NCBI GenBank assembly: GCA_021770925.1
Contig: JAETPY010000001.1
Location: forward strand, 1 to 64,000
Length of the DNA stretch: 64,000 nt
Direction: 5' to 3'
Source of the DNA: Erysipelotrichaceae bacterium
GTDB taxonomy: Bacteria; Bacillota_I; Bacilli_A; Erysipelotrichales; Coprobacillaceae
Shown: one piece after another, positions 29,589 to 39,041 of the stretch
Layout of the letters: each line of letters starts with the position of its first letter
Numbering within the stretch: position 1 is the first letter of the stretch
Made by a program: the position numbers and the translations under genes
The notes under the pieces: model-generated
What the model was told of the DNA's origin: nothing
The model's input: only the letters and a program-made list of their open reading frames with translations
Databases searched by the model: none

Positions 29589-30672
29589 GATATGGGTTAA
29601 ATCGTTTGTCTCATCTTTAATTGCAGTTTTTTGTGGCCTTATTTTTGGCTTGATCATTATGTTTTTAGTAATTCCTAATCGAGCATTAGAAGGTTTTTCA
29701 ATCTTACTTAGAGGAGGTTTTTATCGAGGAATAAAAAGTGCTGGCGAAGTTTTATATTTGTCGGTTCCAATCATGATGACAGGACTTTCAGTGGCATTTG
29801 CATTTAAATGCGGCTTATTTAATATTGGCACCCCAGGACAATATATTATAGGTGCATTTGTCTCGATGTTTGTGGCTTTTAATACTACTTTCATTTCAGA
29901 TTCATTTCGTTGGTTATTTGCAATTTTAATTGGAGGACTAGCGGGAGCTTTGTGGGCCGCTATTCCTGGTGTTTTAAAAGCTTATTGCAATGTAAATGAG
30001 GTGATATCTGGCATAATGATGAATTATACAGGAATGTTGCTTGTAATTGAGGGGGTTAAACGATTTATGTATAATTCAGCAGGTGGCGAGTCTTATGCGA
30101 TTTCAAAAAGTCTTGCGATTCCTAAACTAGGTCTAGATAAAATTTTTAGAGGATCAAGTATTAATGCAGGAACTCTGATTGCAATTGGGATATGTTTTGC
30201 TGCTCATATAATTATGAATAAAACGGTTTTTGGCTATGAATTGAAAGCGGCTGGTTATAATTTAGATGCTAGTAAATATGCTGGTATGAATGAAAAGAAA
30301 AGTATTGTTTTAACAATGATGGCAGCAGGTTTTTTTGCTGGTCTTGGGGGAGCACTGGTTTATCTTGCTGGTACTGGAAGAACGATTAGTACAGCAGAAA
30401 TATTGGCAACTGAAGGATTTAACGGAATTTCAGTTGCTCTATTAGGTTTTAATAATCCATTAGGGGTGATTTTTGCATCTTTATTTGTTGCTTATATCAA
30501 TTTAGGTGGAAATTATATTCAGGCAGTACATATTGCAATTGAAATTATTGATATAATTGTTGCTGCTATTATCTATTTTAGTTCATTTACATTATTCATT
30601 AATTTAGCCTTGGAAAAAAGATATCGACGTAAATATAATGATCGAATAGTGATGATAGGAGAGGAAAAATAA
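29578..30672 (+). CDS. Nucleoside ABC transporter permease (YufP/NupB-like)
   Basis: Multi-TM; CNVNEVISGIMMNYTG, GTP; overlaps the ATPase gene. Confidence 0.9.
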   Translation: MKNKIWVKSFVSSLIAVFCGLIFGLIIMFLVIPNRALEGFSILLRGGFYRGIKSAGEVLYLSVPIMMTGLSVAFAFKCGLFNIGTPGQYIIGAFVSMFVAFNTTFISDSFRWLFAILIGGLAGALWAAIPGVLKAYCNVNEVISGIMMNYTGMLLVIEGVKRFMYNSAGGESYAISKSLAIPKLGLDKIFRGSSINAGTLIAIGICFAAHIIMNKTVFGYELKAAGYNLDASKYAGMNEKKSIVLTMMAAGFFAGLGGALVYLAGTGRTISTAEILATEGFNGISVALLGFNNPLGVIFASLFVAYINLGGNYIQAVHIAIEIIDIIVAAIIYFSSFTLFINLALEKRYRRKYNDRIVMIGEEK

Positions 30673-31634
30673 TGGATTTATTTTATTTTTTGTTTAGACA
30701 AAGTTTAATGTTTTCCATCCCTCTATTAATCGTTGCTTTAGGCGGGTTGTTTAGTGAACGTACAGGAGTTATTAATATTGCTTTGGAAGGAATTATGATT
30801 TTTAGTGCCTTTTTTGGAATTTGGTTTATGTATACTGCTCAAAATAATCATTGGTTAAATGGTCAAAAATTATTTTTTGGATCATTGTTGATTTCAGGGA
30901 TAGTTGGTGGAATGTTTTCTTTACTACATGCATTTGCTTCAATTAATATGAAAGCCAATCAAACTATTTCTGGAACTGCCTTAAATTTATTTGCACCAGC
31001 GTTTGGCATCTTTGTTACCAAAACAATGTTTGGTGGAGTTAAAAGCATTCCTTTTACTAATGAATTTTTAATAAAAAAAGTGCCTGGTTTGTCTGATATT
31101 CCAGTTATTGGTAAAATGTTTTTTACAGATTTTTATTTATCAACATTTATAGGAATCATAGTTCTAATTATTACATATATTTTTTTGTATAAAACTAAAA
31201 CCGGTTTAAGAATTAGAGCCTGTGGCGAAAATCCTCAGGCTGTTGATGCTGCAGGCATTAGTGTTTATAAAATCCGCTATATTGGTGTTGTTTTATCAGG
31301 AATATTATCAGGTGTGGGTGGGGTGATTTATGTTATTCCAATTACTAGTGAATATTCTAGCACAGTGGCTGGTTATGGATTTTTAGCTTTAGCTGTATTG
31401 ATTTTTGGGAACTGGAAACCTTGGCAAATTGCAATTTCCGCTGTATTTTTTGCTCTTGCAAAAACTTTGGCGGTTACTTATGCTTCAATTCCATTTTTAT
31501 TAAACTTGGGTATTCCAGGAATGATTTTTAAGATATTTCCATATACAGCAACATTAGTACTATTAGCATTTACTTCAAAAAATTCTGCTGTTCCAAAGGC
31601 TTTGGGTGAGCCATTTGATAAAAGTAAACGTTAA
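30672..31634 (+). CDS. Nucleoside ABC transporter permease (YufQ/NupC-like)
   Basis: LGGLFSERTGVINIALEGIMIFSAFFG, RACGENPQAVDAAGI. Confidence 0.9.
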   Translation: MDLFYFLFRQSLMFSIPLLIVALGGLFSERTGVINIALEGIMIFSAFFGIWFMYTAQNNHWLNGQKLFFGSLLISGIVGGMFSLLHAFASINMKANQTISGTALNLFAPAFGIFVTKTMFGGVKSIPFTNEFLIKKVPGLSDIPVIGKMFFTDFYLSTFIGIIVLIITYIFLYKTKTGLRIRACGENPQAVDAAGISVYKIRYIGVVLSGILSGVGGVIYVIPITSEYSSTVAGYGFLALAVLIFGNWKPWQIAISAVFFALAKTLAVTYASIPFLLNLGIPGMIFKIFPYTATLVLLAFTSKNSAVPKALGEPFDKSKR

Positions 31635-31654
31635 TTTTTTTAGTTTTATTGTAA

Positions 31655-31703
31655 TAAAAAGTGTTAAAATTAAAAAAATATCACAACGTGACACTTTTTT
31701 AGT
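31655..31703 (+). terminator. Terminator after the nucleoside transporter operon
   Basis: AAAAAGTGTTAAAA...TGACACTTTTTT. Confidence 0.55.
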
Positions 31704-31826
31704 TGTTTTAAATACGAATAGTTTTTTACTATTAATAGTATTTTATGGTAATAAAATGGGGTTTTAATTTTATTTTTTGAATTTTAGTGTATAATATATA
31801 CATTAGATTTATAGAAGGAGTGTCAT

Positions 31827-33089
31827 ATGAAAAAAAGTTATCAGCTTTTGGGATATACATTACATGTAATTCCAACTAGGAAATTCAAAAATATAACAAT
31901 GTCTTTAAAACTTGAGAATAAATTAACGAGAGAAAACGTTACCAAAAGATCGTTACTGGCATTTATGTTAACAGGTGGAACTAAGGAATATCCATCTACT
32001 CAAGCTCTATCTAGTCATTTAGAAGATTTGTATGGAATGAACTTTGGTACTAATTTAGCGACTAAAGGATTATCACAAGTATTAAATATTTCTAGTGTCT
32101 GCATTAATGAAGCTTTTTTGCCATATCAGGAAGATTTATTAAAACAACAAATTAAATTATTTAATGATGTTCTTTATAATCCTAATGTTAAAGATGGCAA
32201 ATTTGATGAACAAACTTTTAATATTAAGAAAAAAGAGTTAAGAGAACGTTTAATTGTTCAAAATGATGATAAGTTTATGTATGGGTTGAATCAGTTATTT
32301 ATAAATATGGGAGAAGGGGGATTTTTATCAATTTGTAATAATGGGTACATTGAAGAACTAGATAAGATAACTAATGAAGAATTGTATCAATATTTATTAG
32401 AATGTGTTAAAAATGATGTTAAACATTTATATGTTGTTGGAGATGTGGATGAGAGTATTGTTGAGGTTTTTAAAGAAAATTTAAGTTTTGATACTAATCC
32501 GCCTTCAAATGAGGTTGTAACTAATTTTAACTCAACAAAAAAAGAAGTCCTTGAAGTAATTGAAAAACAAGACATAACCCAGGCTAAGTTGAATTTAGGC
32601 TTTGTTGTGGATTGTAACTTTTTAGATGAAGGTACTTATGCAATGACAGTTTTTAATGCTATTTTTGGTGGTTTTTCACAATCAAGATTATTTAAAGTTG
32701 TTAGAGAAGAACATAGCCTTTGTTATTATATTTCCTCTAGTTATGGCGCTTTTAGTGGAATCATGACAGTTAATGCAGGAATTGAGGGAAGCAATTATCA
32801 AAAGGCTAAAGAACTTATTATGGATGAATTGGCTAAAATTCAAAATGGTGATTTTAGTGAGGATGAAATTAATTTAGCAAAATTAATGTTAAAAAGTTCA
32901 CTTATAAAAACGAAAGATGAGCCAATGAGTTTAATTGCATTAGCTTATAATCGTGATTTAACTAATAAACAAGAAACTAATGATGAATATCTTGAAAATA
33001 TTTTAAAAGTAACAAAAGAAGAAATTATCGCAGCAAGTAAAAAGGTTTATTTAGATACTATTTTCTTGCTTACAGGGAGTGATAAATAA
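31827..33089 (+). CDS. M16 peptidase-like protein lacking HxxEH (YmfF-like)
   Basis: 420 aa; VREEHSLCYYISSSYGAFSGIMTVNAGIE; no zinc motif. Confidence 0.85.
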   Translation: MKKSYQLLGYTLHVIPTRKFKNITMSLKLENKLTRENVTKRSLLAFMLTGGTKEYPSTQALSSHLEDLYGMNFGTNLATKGLSQVLNISSVCINEAFLPYQEDLLKQQIKLFNDVLYNPNVKDGKFDEQTFNIKKKELRERLIVQNDDKFMYGLNQLFINMGEGGFLSICNNGYIEELDKITNEELYQYLLECVKNDVKHLYVVGDVDESIVEVFKENLSFDTNPPSNEVVTNFNSTKKEVLEVIEKQDITQAKLNLGFVVDCNFLDEGTYAMTVFNAIFGGFSQSRLFKVVREEHSLCYYISSSYGAFSGIMTVNAGIEGSNYQKAKELIMDELAKIQNGDFSEDEINLAKLMLKSSLIKTKDEPMSLIALAYNRDLTNKQETNDEYLENILKVTKEEIIAASKKVYLDTIFLLTGSDK

Positions 33090-34369
33090 TGGAAAAAATA
33101 TATTTTGAAACTTTAAAAGAAACCTTATATCATGAAAAGATGGATAATGGTCTAGAAGTTTATTTACTTCCAAAACCTGGTTTTGAAAAAACCTATGGCT
33201 TGTTTTCAACCAGATTTGGAGCAATCGATACTAAGTTTGTACCAATTGATCAAGATCAAATGATTAAGGTAGAAGATGGAATTGCTCATTTTCTTGAACA
33301 TAAAATGTTTGATATGAATGGCAGTGATGCTTCAGATGAATTTGCAAAATTAGGAGCAAGTACCAACGCCTTTACTTCATCAAGTAGAACTGCTTATTTG
33401 TTTAGTACAACTACTAATGAATATCCATGCATTGAATTATTATTAGATTTTGTTCAAAAGTTAGAAATCACTCCAGAAAGTGTTGAAAAAGAGAAAGGAA
33501 TCATTGGTCAAGAAATCAAAATGTACGATGATGATCCAGATTGGCAGGTTTATTTTGGTTCGATTCAAAATCTATATAATAATCATCCTGTCGCTGTTGA
33601 TATTGCAGGAACAGTAGAAACTGTTAATAATACGACTAAAGAAATGTTGGAGCTTTGTTATAACACTTTTTATCATCCAAGTAATATGATGATTTTTATT
33701 GTTGGAAACATTGAGGCTAATAAAGCAATGTCAGTAATTAAAGAAAACCAGTCTAAAAAGAATTTTAATTTTGCTAAAAAGATTGTTTGTCAGAAAAATA
33801 TTGAACCTTGTAACATCAAGACTAAGGAAAATATTTTAACTATGGATGTTGAAATGAATAAAATCATTGTTTCAATTAAAATAAATGAGATTTTAGATGA
33901 TCCTAAATTAAAGATCAAACGAGAATTGGCAATTAATCTGTTGTTTGATTTATTATTTTCAAAGAGTGCCAAATTATATAATGAGTGGTTAAATAAGGGA
34001 ATAATAAATGATTCTTTTAGTGCCAATTTTACTCAAGAACGTGATTATGCTTTTATTCAGATAGGTTGTGATTGTGATGATTATGAGACATTAAAAGAAC
34101 ATATATTTGATTTGATTAGAAATTTGAAGAATATTGAAATTTCTAAAAATGATTTTGAAAGAATTAAAAAGAAAAATATCGGACTATTTATAAATTTGTT
34201 TAATGGTCCTGAAAGTATTGCAAATTTATTTAGCCGTTATTATTTTGAAGGAACGATTGCATTAGACTTAATTGATGAAATTGCTGAGATTTCACTTGAG
34301 GATATTTATGATATGTTTAAATATTTTGATTTAGAATATACTAGTGTATGTATTGTTAAAAAAAAGTAA
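33089..34369 (+). CDS. M16 zinc peptidase (YmfH-like)
   Basis: GIAHFLEHKMFDMNGSDASDEFAKLGASTNAFT (HxxEH). Confidence 0.9.
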   Translation: MEKIYFETLKETLYHEKMDNGLEVYLLPKPGFEKTYGLFSTRFGAIDTKFVPIDQDQMIKVEDGIAHFLEHKMFDMNGSDASDEFAKLGASTNAFTSSSRTAYLFSTTTNEYPCIELLLDFVQKLEITPESVEKEKGIIGQEIKMYDDDPDWQVYFGSIQNLYNNHPVAVDIAGTVETVNNTTKEMLELCYNTFYHPSNMMIFIVGNIEANKAMSVIKENQSKKNFNFAKKIVCQKNIEPCNIKTKENILTMDVEMNKIIVSIKINEILDDPKLKIKRELAINLLFDLLFSKSAKLYNEWLNKGIINDSFSANFTQERDYAFIQIGCDCDDYETLKEHIFDLIRNLKNIEISKNDFERIKKKNIGLFINLFNGPESIANLFSRYYFEGTIALDLIDEIAEISLEDIYDMFKYFDLEYTSVCIVKKK

Positions 34370-34400
34370 AATTATGTTAAATAACGTGGGTGAATAATAG

Positions 34401-34428
34401 TTGACACTTGTCATGCTTATGTTATAAT
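34401..34428 (+). promoter_or_regulatory. Consensus sigma-A promoter of the 6S-like RNA
   Basis: TTGACA (34401-34406), 16-bp spacer, TATAAT (34423-34428). Confidence 0.75.
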
Positions 34429-34432
34429 AACG

Positions 34433-34589
34433 TTGGTTAGAGAGTAAATAAATTTCCACATCATAGATAAGGGAACCTGATCTAAATCACGGTGTTGAAA
34501 ACCTATCATAGAATAGGGATCCTAAAGTGTATTTAAAGGTGCCCACCTGTATAAAACAGGGAAATATCTAAAGCTCTCTACCTTTTTTT
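34433..34589 (+). ncRNA. ssrS: 6S-like regulatory RNA (SsrS/BsrA type) candidate
   Basis: Closing stem GGTTAGAGAG/GCTCTCTACC, second stem ATTTCC/GGGAAAT, central bubble, long irregular arm GGGaACCT/AGGTgCCC and ACCTAT/ATAGG, ending in U7. Confidence 0.65.
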
Positions 34590-34603
34590 ATATAAGGAGA
34601 AAG

Positions 34604-34837
34604 ATGATGAGCAATATAGATCCAAAATTGATTGCAAGAATTAATGAGTTAGCTAAAAAGAAAAAAGATGGTATAATTACTCCCGCTGAATTGAAAGAAC
34701 AGAAAAAGTTGAGAGAAGAATATTTGAAAGCATTTAGAAATGGTTTTAAACAACAATTGATGGGAATTAAAGTAGTTGATGCTAAAGGAAATGATATAAC
34801 TCCACAGAAATTAAAGGATGAAAAATTAAAAAATTAA
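34604..34837 (+). CDS. ynzC: DUF896 (YnzC family) protein
   Basis: IARINELAKKKKDGIITPAELKEQKKLREEYLKAFRNGFKQQLMGIKVVDAKGNDITP. Confidence 0.92.
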   Translation: MMSNIDPKLIARINELAKKKKDGIITPAELKEQKKLREEYLKAFRNGFKQQLMGIKVVDAKGNDITPQKLKDEKLKN

Positions 34838-34925
34838 AGATATTTGCAGAAACTTATTCAAATTTAGGCTTTTTTGTGTATAATAAGAATAAGTTTTTTA
34901 TGTGCAAAAGGAGAATTAGAAATAA

Positions 34926-36902
34926 ATGGAAACGTCAAGTTTATCAATTGCAGCTATTCGTGCTCTAGGTATTGATACTATCAATAAAGCTAATTCTGGA
35001 CATCCTGGAATGGTTTTAGGTTCAGCACCAGCTGTCTATACATTATTTACTAAAGAAATGAATTTTTATCATAAACAGTCAAAGTGGTTTAATCGTGATC
35101 GATTTGTTTTAGCCTCTGGTCATGCTTCAGCATTATTATATGCTGTATTACATCTATCTGGATATCAGATTTCAATGGATGATTTAAAAAACTTTAGACA
35201 ATGGGGTTCAATAACACCAGGACATCCTGAATGTAATCTTACGGATGGTGTAGATGCTTCATCTGGACCACTTGGACAGGGAATTCCGATGGCAGCAGGA
35301 ATGGCTTTAGCTGAAAAATTTTTAGCTGCTAAATACAATCGTGAGAATTACGATATTGTTGATCACTATACATTTGCATTATGTGGTGATGGTGATATGC
35401 AAGAAGGGGTGACTTATGAAGCTGCATCACTTGCAGGACATTTGTCACTAGGAAAATTAATTGTTTTATATGATGCTAATCAGGTTACTCTTGATGGTCC
35501 TTTGTCAATGTCATTTAGTGAAGATGTAAAAAAACGATATGAAGCAATTGGATGGCAGGTAATCAATGTCAAAGATGGTAACGATATTAATGAGATTCAA
35601 AAAGCGATTCGTAAAGGTAAAAAGGAACTGTATAAACCTACTTTAATTATTGTTAATACAGTTATTGGATATGGTTCAAATAATCAGGGAACAAATAAAG
35701 TTCACGGAAGTCCATTAGGCAGAGAAGATGGAAGAAACGCAAAATTGTCTTATGGATTTGACCATGAGGAATTTTATGTACCTGAAGAAGTTTATGAGGA
35801 TTTTGCTAATAGTTGTGTTAAACGTGGTAAAAATCGTTATAATAAATGGAATCGTTTATTTAAAGATTATGAAAAAGCTTTTCCAGAATTAGCTCATGAA
35901 CTAAATAAGGCAATCGAGGGAAAATATTCTTTAGATATTGATGAAATTACTAAAAAGTATATAGCTGGATTTAGTGATGCAACAAGGAATACTTCATTAG
36001 AATTGATTCAGGAGACCGCAAGACAAAATCCTACATTTATGTCTGGAACTGCTGATTTAGCATGTTCAACTAAAACTGAGATTGCTAATGAAAAAGCTTT
36101 TAGCGTTGAAAATTATGATGGACGTAATTTAGTTTTTGGAATTCGTGAATTTGCGATGGTAGCGATGATGAACGGAATAGCTTTACATACAGGAATTAAA
36201 GTCTCTGCTGGTGGTTTTTTAGTTTTCTCTGATTATTTTAAAGCAGCTTTAAGAATGTCATGTTTAATGGAATTACCAATTATTATTCCTTTATCACATG
36301 ATTCTATTGCTGTTGGCGAAGATGGACCAACACATCAGCCGGTTGAACAATTAGCAATGCTTCGATCTTTACCTAATATTCAGGTCTTAAGACCAGCAGA
36401 TGCAATTGAAACTGCTGCAGCATGGAAGTTAGCAATCGAGTCAACTAAAAAACCAACTGCGTTGATTTTAACTAGACAAAATGTAACAACGATGGAAAAT
36501 ACTTCATGTGAAGGTGTTAGTAAAGGAGCTTATATCGTTGGTAAAGAAGTTGAACGTCTTGATGCAATAATTATTGCTACAGGTAGTGAAGTTAATCTAG
36601 CAATGAAAGCTAAAGCAGCTCTATTAAATGAGAATATTGATGTTCGTGTTATTTCTATGCCATCGATGGAATTATTTGAGGAACAAGAAGAGGCATATAA
36701 GGAATCTGTTCTTCCTCGTAATATGAGAGCACGTCTAGTGATTGAAATGGCTAGTGATTTTGGATGGCATAAATATGCTGGAATTGACGGGAGAGTAATG
36801 TCAGTAAGTACATTTGGTTCTAGTGCTCCAGCTAATGTGGTAATTGAGAATTATGGTTTTACAGTAGAAAATATTATTAAAAATATTAAAGAAGTTTTAT
36901 AA
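34926..36902 (+). CDS. tkt: Transketolase
   Basis: AIRALGIDTINKANSGHPGMVLGSAP, GDGDMQEGVTYEAASLAGHL, GEDGPTHQPVEQL. Confidence 0.96.
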   Translation: METSSLSIAAIRALGIDTINKANSGHPGMVLGSAPAVYTLFTKEMNFYHKQSKWFNRDRFVLASGHASALLYAVLHLSGYQISMDDLKNFRQWGSITPGHPECNLTDGVDASSGPLGQGIPMAAGMALAEKFLAAKYNRENYDIVDHYTFALCGDGDMQEGVTYEAASLAGHLSLGKLIVLYDANQVTLDGPLSMSFSEDVKKRYEAIGWQVINVKDGNDINEIQKAIRKGKKELYKPTLIIVNTVIGYGSNNQGTNKVHGSPLGREDGRNAKLSYGFDHEEFYVPEEVYEDFANSCVKRGKNRYNKWNRLFKDYEKAFPELAHELNKAIEGKYSLDIDEITKKYIAGFSDATRNTSLELIQETARQNPTFMSGTADLACSTKTEIANEKAFSVENYDGRNLVFGIREFAMVAMMNGIALHTGIKVSAGGFLVFSDYFKAALRMSCLMELPIIIPLSHDSIAVGEDGPTHQPVEQLAMLRSLPNIQVLRPADAIETAAAWKLAIESTKKPTALILTRQNVTTMENTSCEGVSKGAYIVGKEVERLDAIIIATGSEVNLAMKAKAALLNENIDVRVISMPSMELFEEQEEAYKESVLPRNMRARLVIEMASDFGWHKYAGIDGRVMSVSTFGSSAPANVVIENYGFTVENIIKNIKEVL

Positions 36903-36928
36903 AGTGATGATTTTCATCACTTTTTTCT
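36901..36928 (+). terminator. Terminator after tkt
   Basis: AAAGTGATGA-ttt-TCATCACTTTTTT. Confidence 0.85.
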
Positions 36929-36990
36929 TTTTAAACATATTTTGACAATTTTTATCATTTGATTTTGTTAAGCTTATAGGGGTGATAAAA

Positions 36991-37371
36991 ATGAATACAT
37001 ATAAAATATATAAATTAAATCCAAATGTTATGGATCTGTTTGAACAATATCCAGAAATAAAAGAAAAGGTTATTGAGTTAGAACCAAAAAATATTTTTTT
37101 TACTAAACAAATGGAATGCCTTTTTGGCAGTAATGAAGGAGTTAGTGATTTTATCGAGTATAAATTAAATAAACGTTATGACTATTTACGTGATAACAAT
37201 ATCCATGTTATTGATAATCAATTAACAAAAGAAAAAATAACATGTAAGGTTTTCGATTATTATATAATTATTGAAGCTGCTAAAAAAACCAATATATTCT
37301 TAGATATTTTATATCAAATTTCAAAAAGTTATGTTATAATTAATGAGCAAGCAAAAAAATTGGAGGTATAA
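36991..37371 (+). CDS. Hypothetical protein in the SirA (YneE) position between tkt and yneF
   Basis: ATG 36991 after aggggtgat; 126 aa; tkt-X-yneF order as in B. subtilis. Confidence 0.7.
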   Translation: MNTYKIYKLNPNVMDLFEQYPEIKEKVIELEPKNIFFTKQMECLFGSNEGVSDFIEYKLNKRYDYLRDNNIHVIDNQLTKEKITCKVFDYYIIIEAAKKTNIFLDILYQISKSYVIINEQAKKLEV

Positions 37372-37373
37372 AT

Positions 37374-37577
37374 ATGGTCTTAAATATAATTATAGGGGTA
37401 ATTATTGGAGCCGTTATCGGTTTCTTTGGAGCTCGTTATATGTTTAAAAAACAATTACAGAAAAATCCACCAATCAATGAAAAAATGATTCGTGCAATGT
37501 ATATGGAGATGGGTCGTAAGCCTAGTGAAGTACAAATAAAAAAAATCATGTCATCTATCATGGCACAATATAAATAA
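37374..37577 (+). CDS. yneF: UPF0154 (YneF) membrane-anchored protein
   Basis: GFFGARYMFKKQLQKNPPINEKMIRAMYMEMGRKPSEVQIKKIM. Confidence 0.93.
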   Translation: MVLNIIIGVIIGAVIGFFGARYMFKKQLQKNPPINEKMIRAMYMEMGRKPSEVQIKKIMSSIMAQYK

Positions 37578-37597
37578 GGGGATTCCCTTATTTTTAC
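37573..37597 (+). terminator. Terminator-like hairpin overlapping the yneF stop, just upstream of the next ATG
   Basis: AAATAAGGG-gatt-CCCTTATTTTT. Confidence 0.65.
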
Positions 37598-37600
37598 TTT

Positions 37601-38221
37601 ATGAGATTATTTATTACACGACATTCAAAAACATTGTGGAATCAAGAAAAAAGGCTTCAGGGATGGAAGGATTCTCCTTTAACAAATCAGGGAATTAAAG
37701 ATGCTTTATTATTAAAAGAACGAATTAAAACTCTATCAATTGATTATTGTTATAGCAGTCCTATCAATCGTGCAAAACAAACAAGTGAAATTTTATTTGA
37801 TCAGGTTATTTTAGACGAACGTTTAAAAGAAATGAATTTTGGCATTTATGAAGGAAAAAAAATTGAAGAGATATTGAATGATAAACAGTATGATGATTTA
37901 TGGAATCATCCTGATGACCAGGTTAGATTAACTGATGGGGAATCATATCTTGAAGTTCAAACAAGATTGAAAGATTTTATTGATGATATTTATCAAAAAC
38001 ATCCTGATAAAAATGTTTTTATTACAATTCATGGAATGTTATTTATTATTTTACATGGTTTAATGCTTAATTATAAAACTAGTGATCTAACCAAAATTAA
38101 CCAGCATGTTGTCCGTGGATGCTCACTTAGCGAGATTGAATATGATGGCAAAAGTTTTACCATCAAATATATTGGAGATGCCGCACATTTAAAAAATGAG
38201 GAAACTATAAGCTATAAATAA
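37601..38221 (+). CDS. Histidine phosphatase (phosphoglycerate mutase-like)
   Basis: MRLFITRHSKTLWNQEKRLQGWKDSPLTNQG (RH motif), SSPINRAKQT. Confidence 0.88.
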   Translation: MRLFITRHSKTLWNQEKRLQGWKDSPLTNQGIKDALLLKERIKTLSIDYCYSSPINRAKQTSEILFDQVILDERLKEMNFGIYEGKKIEEILNDKQYDDLWNHPDDQVRLTDGESYLEVQTRLKDFIDDIYQKHPDKNVFITIHGMLFIILHGLMLNYKTSDLTKINQHVVRGCSLSEIEYDGKSFTIKYIGDAAHLKNEETISYK

Positions 38222-38257
38222 AATAAAATCAGTCATATTATGCGACTGATTTTATTA
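38219..38257. terminator. Bidirectional terminator
   Basis: AATAAAATCAGTC-atattatgc-GACTGATTTTATT. Confidence 0.75.
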
Positions 38258-38854
38258 CATCCAGCTTATTTTATTTTCTGTTCCATGCCTGATTCGTTTT
38301 AAATTTTCTCGATGACGGTAAACTAACAATGAGATTATTCCAAAAGTAGTTAATTTTCCAGCTAAAGGCATATTCAAAAATGGAATAGCTGCTAAAACTG
38401 ATAAAGAAGCTAAAACTGATGAAAGTGATACATATTTACTGATCTTTAAAACAATAAAGAAAACAACTAATGCAAGGATAGCTCCTAAAGGATTAACAGC
38501 AAAAAAATAACCAATTGCAGTTGATACTGCTTTTCCACCTTTGAAATTTGCAAAAATTGGATAACAGTGTCCTATTACACAAAATAGAGCACATATGTAA
38601 GGTAAATCTGTGTTTAATGAAAATAATGAGCATAAATATCTAGCTAGAAGCATTACTAATAAAGCTTTTGAAGCATCTAAAACAATTACTGCAATCCCAG
38701 CTTTTTTTCCTAACACTCTACCAGTATTAGTTCCACCTAAATTACCTGACCCATAATTTCGAACATCTGTTTTATAAAAAAGCTTTCCAATTACTAAAGC
38801 AAAAGGAATAGACCCATAAAGATATGCTAAAATTATTAAAATTATTGAAATCAT
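38255..38854 (-). CDS. plsY: Acyl-phosphate glycerol-3-phosphate acyltransferase
   Basis: YGSIPFALVIGKLFYKTDVRNYGSGNLGGTNTGRVLGKKAG, GHCYPIFANFKGGKAVST; ATG 38854 has SD aaggtgat. Confidence 0.94.
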   Translation of the reverse strand: MISIILIILAYLYGSIPFALVIGKLFYKTDVRNYGSGNLGGTNTGRVLGKKAGIAVIVLDASKALLVMLLARYLCSLFSLNTDLPYICALFCVIGHCYPIFANFKGGKAVSTAIGYFFAVNPLGAILALVVFFIVLKISKYVSLSSVLASLSVLAAIPFLNMPLAGKLTTFGIISLLVYRHRENLKRIRHGTENKISWM

Positions 38855-39041
38855 ATTTATCACCTTCATTTATTATATATTATTAGTTTAAAAAAGCAAT
38901 CTTTTATTCTTAAAACTTTAGTTAATAGAAGATCATATTAGATGATTATTTTTATATAAATTGTTAAAAATACAATAACCTTTGAAAAAAACAGATAATT
39001 TAGTTATAATGACAAAAGTGATTAAAGGAGGCAATTGATTA

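Noticed and set aside
31827-33089. Loss of HxxEH in the first M16 protein as an anomaly
   Set aside because: Pairs of inactive plus active M16 subunits (YmfF/YmfH-like) are normal in Firmicutes.
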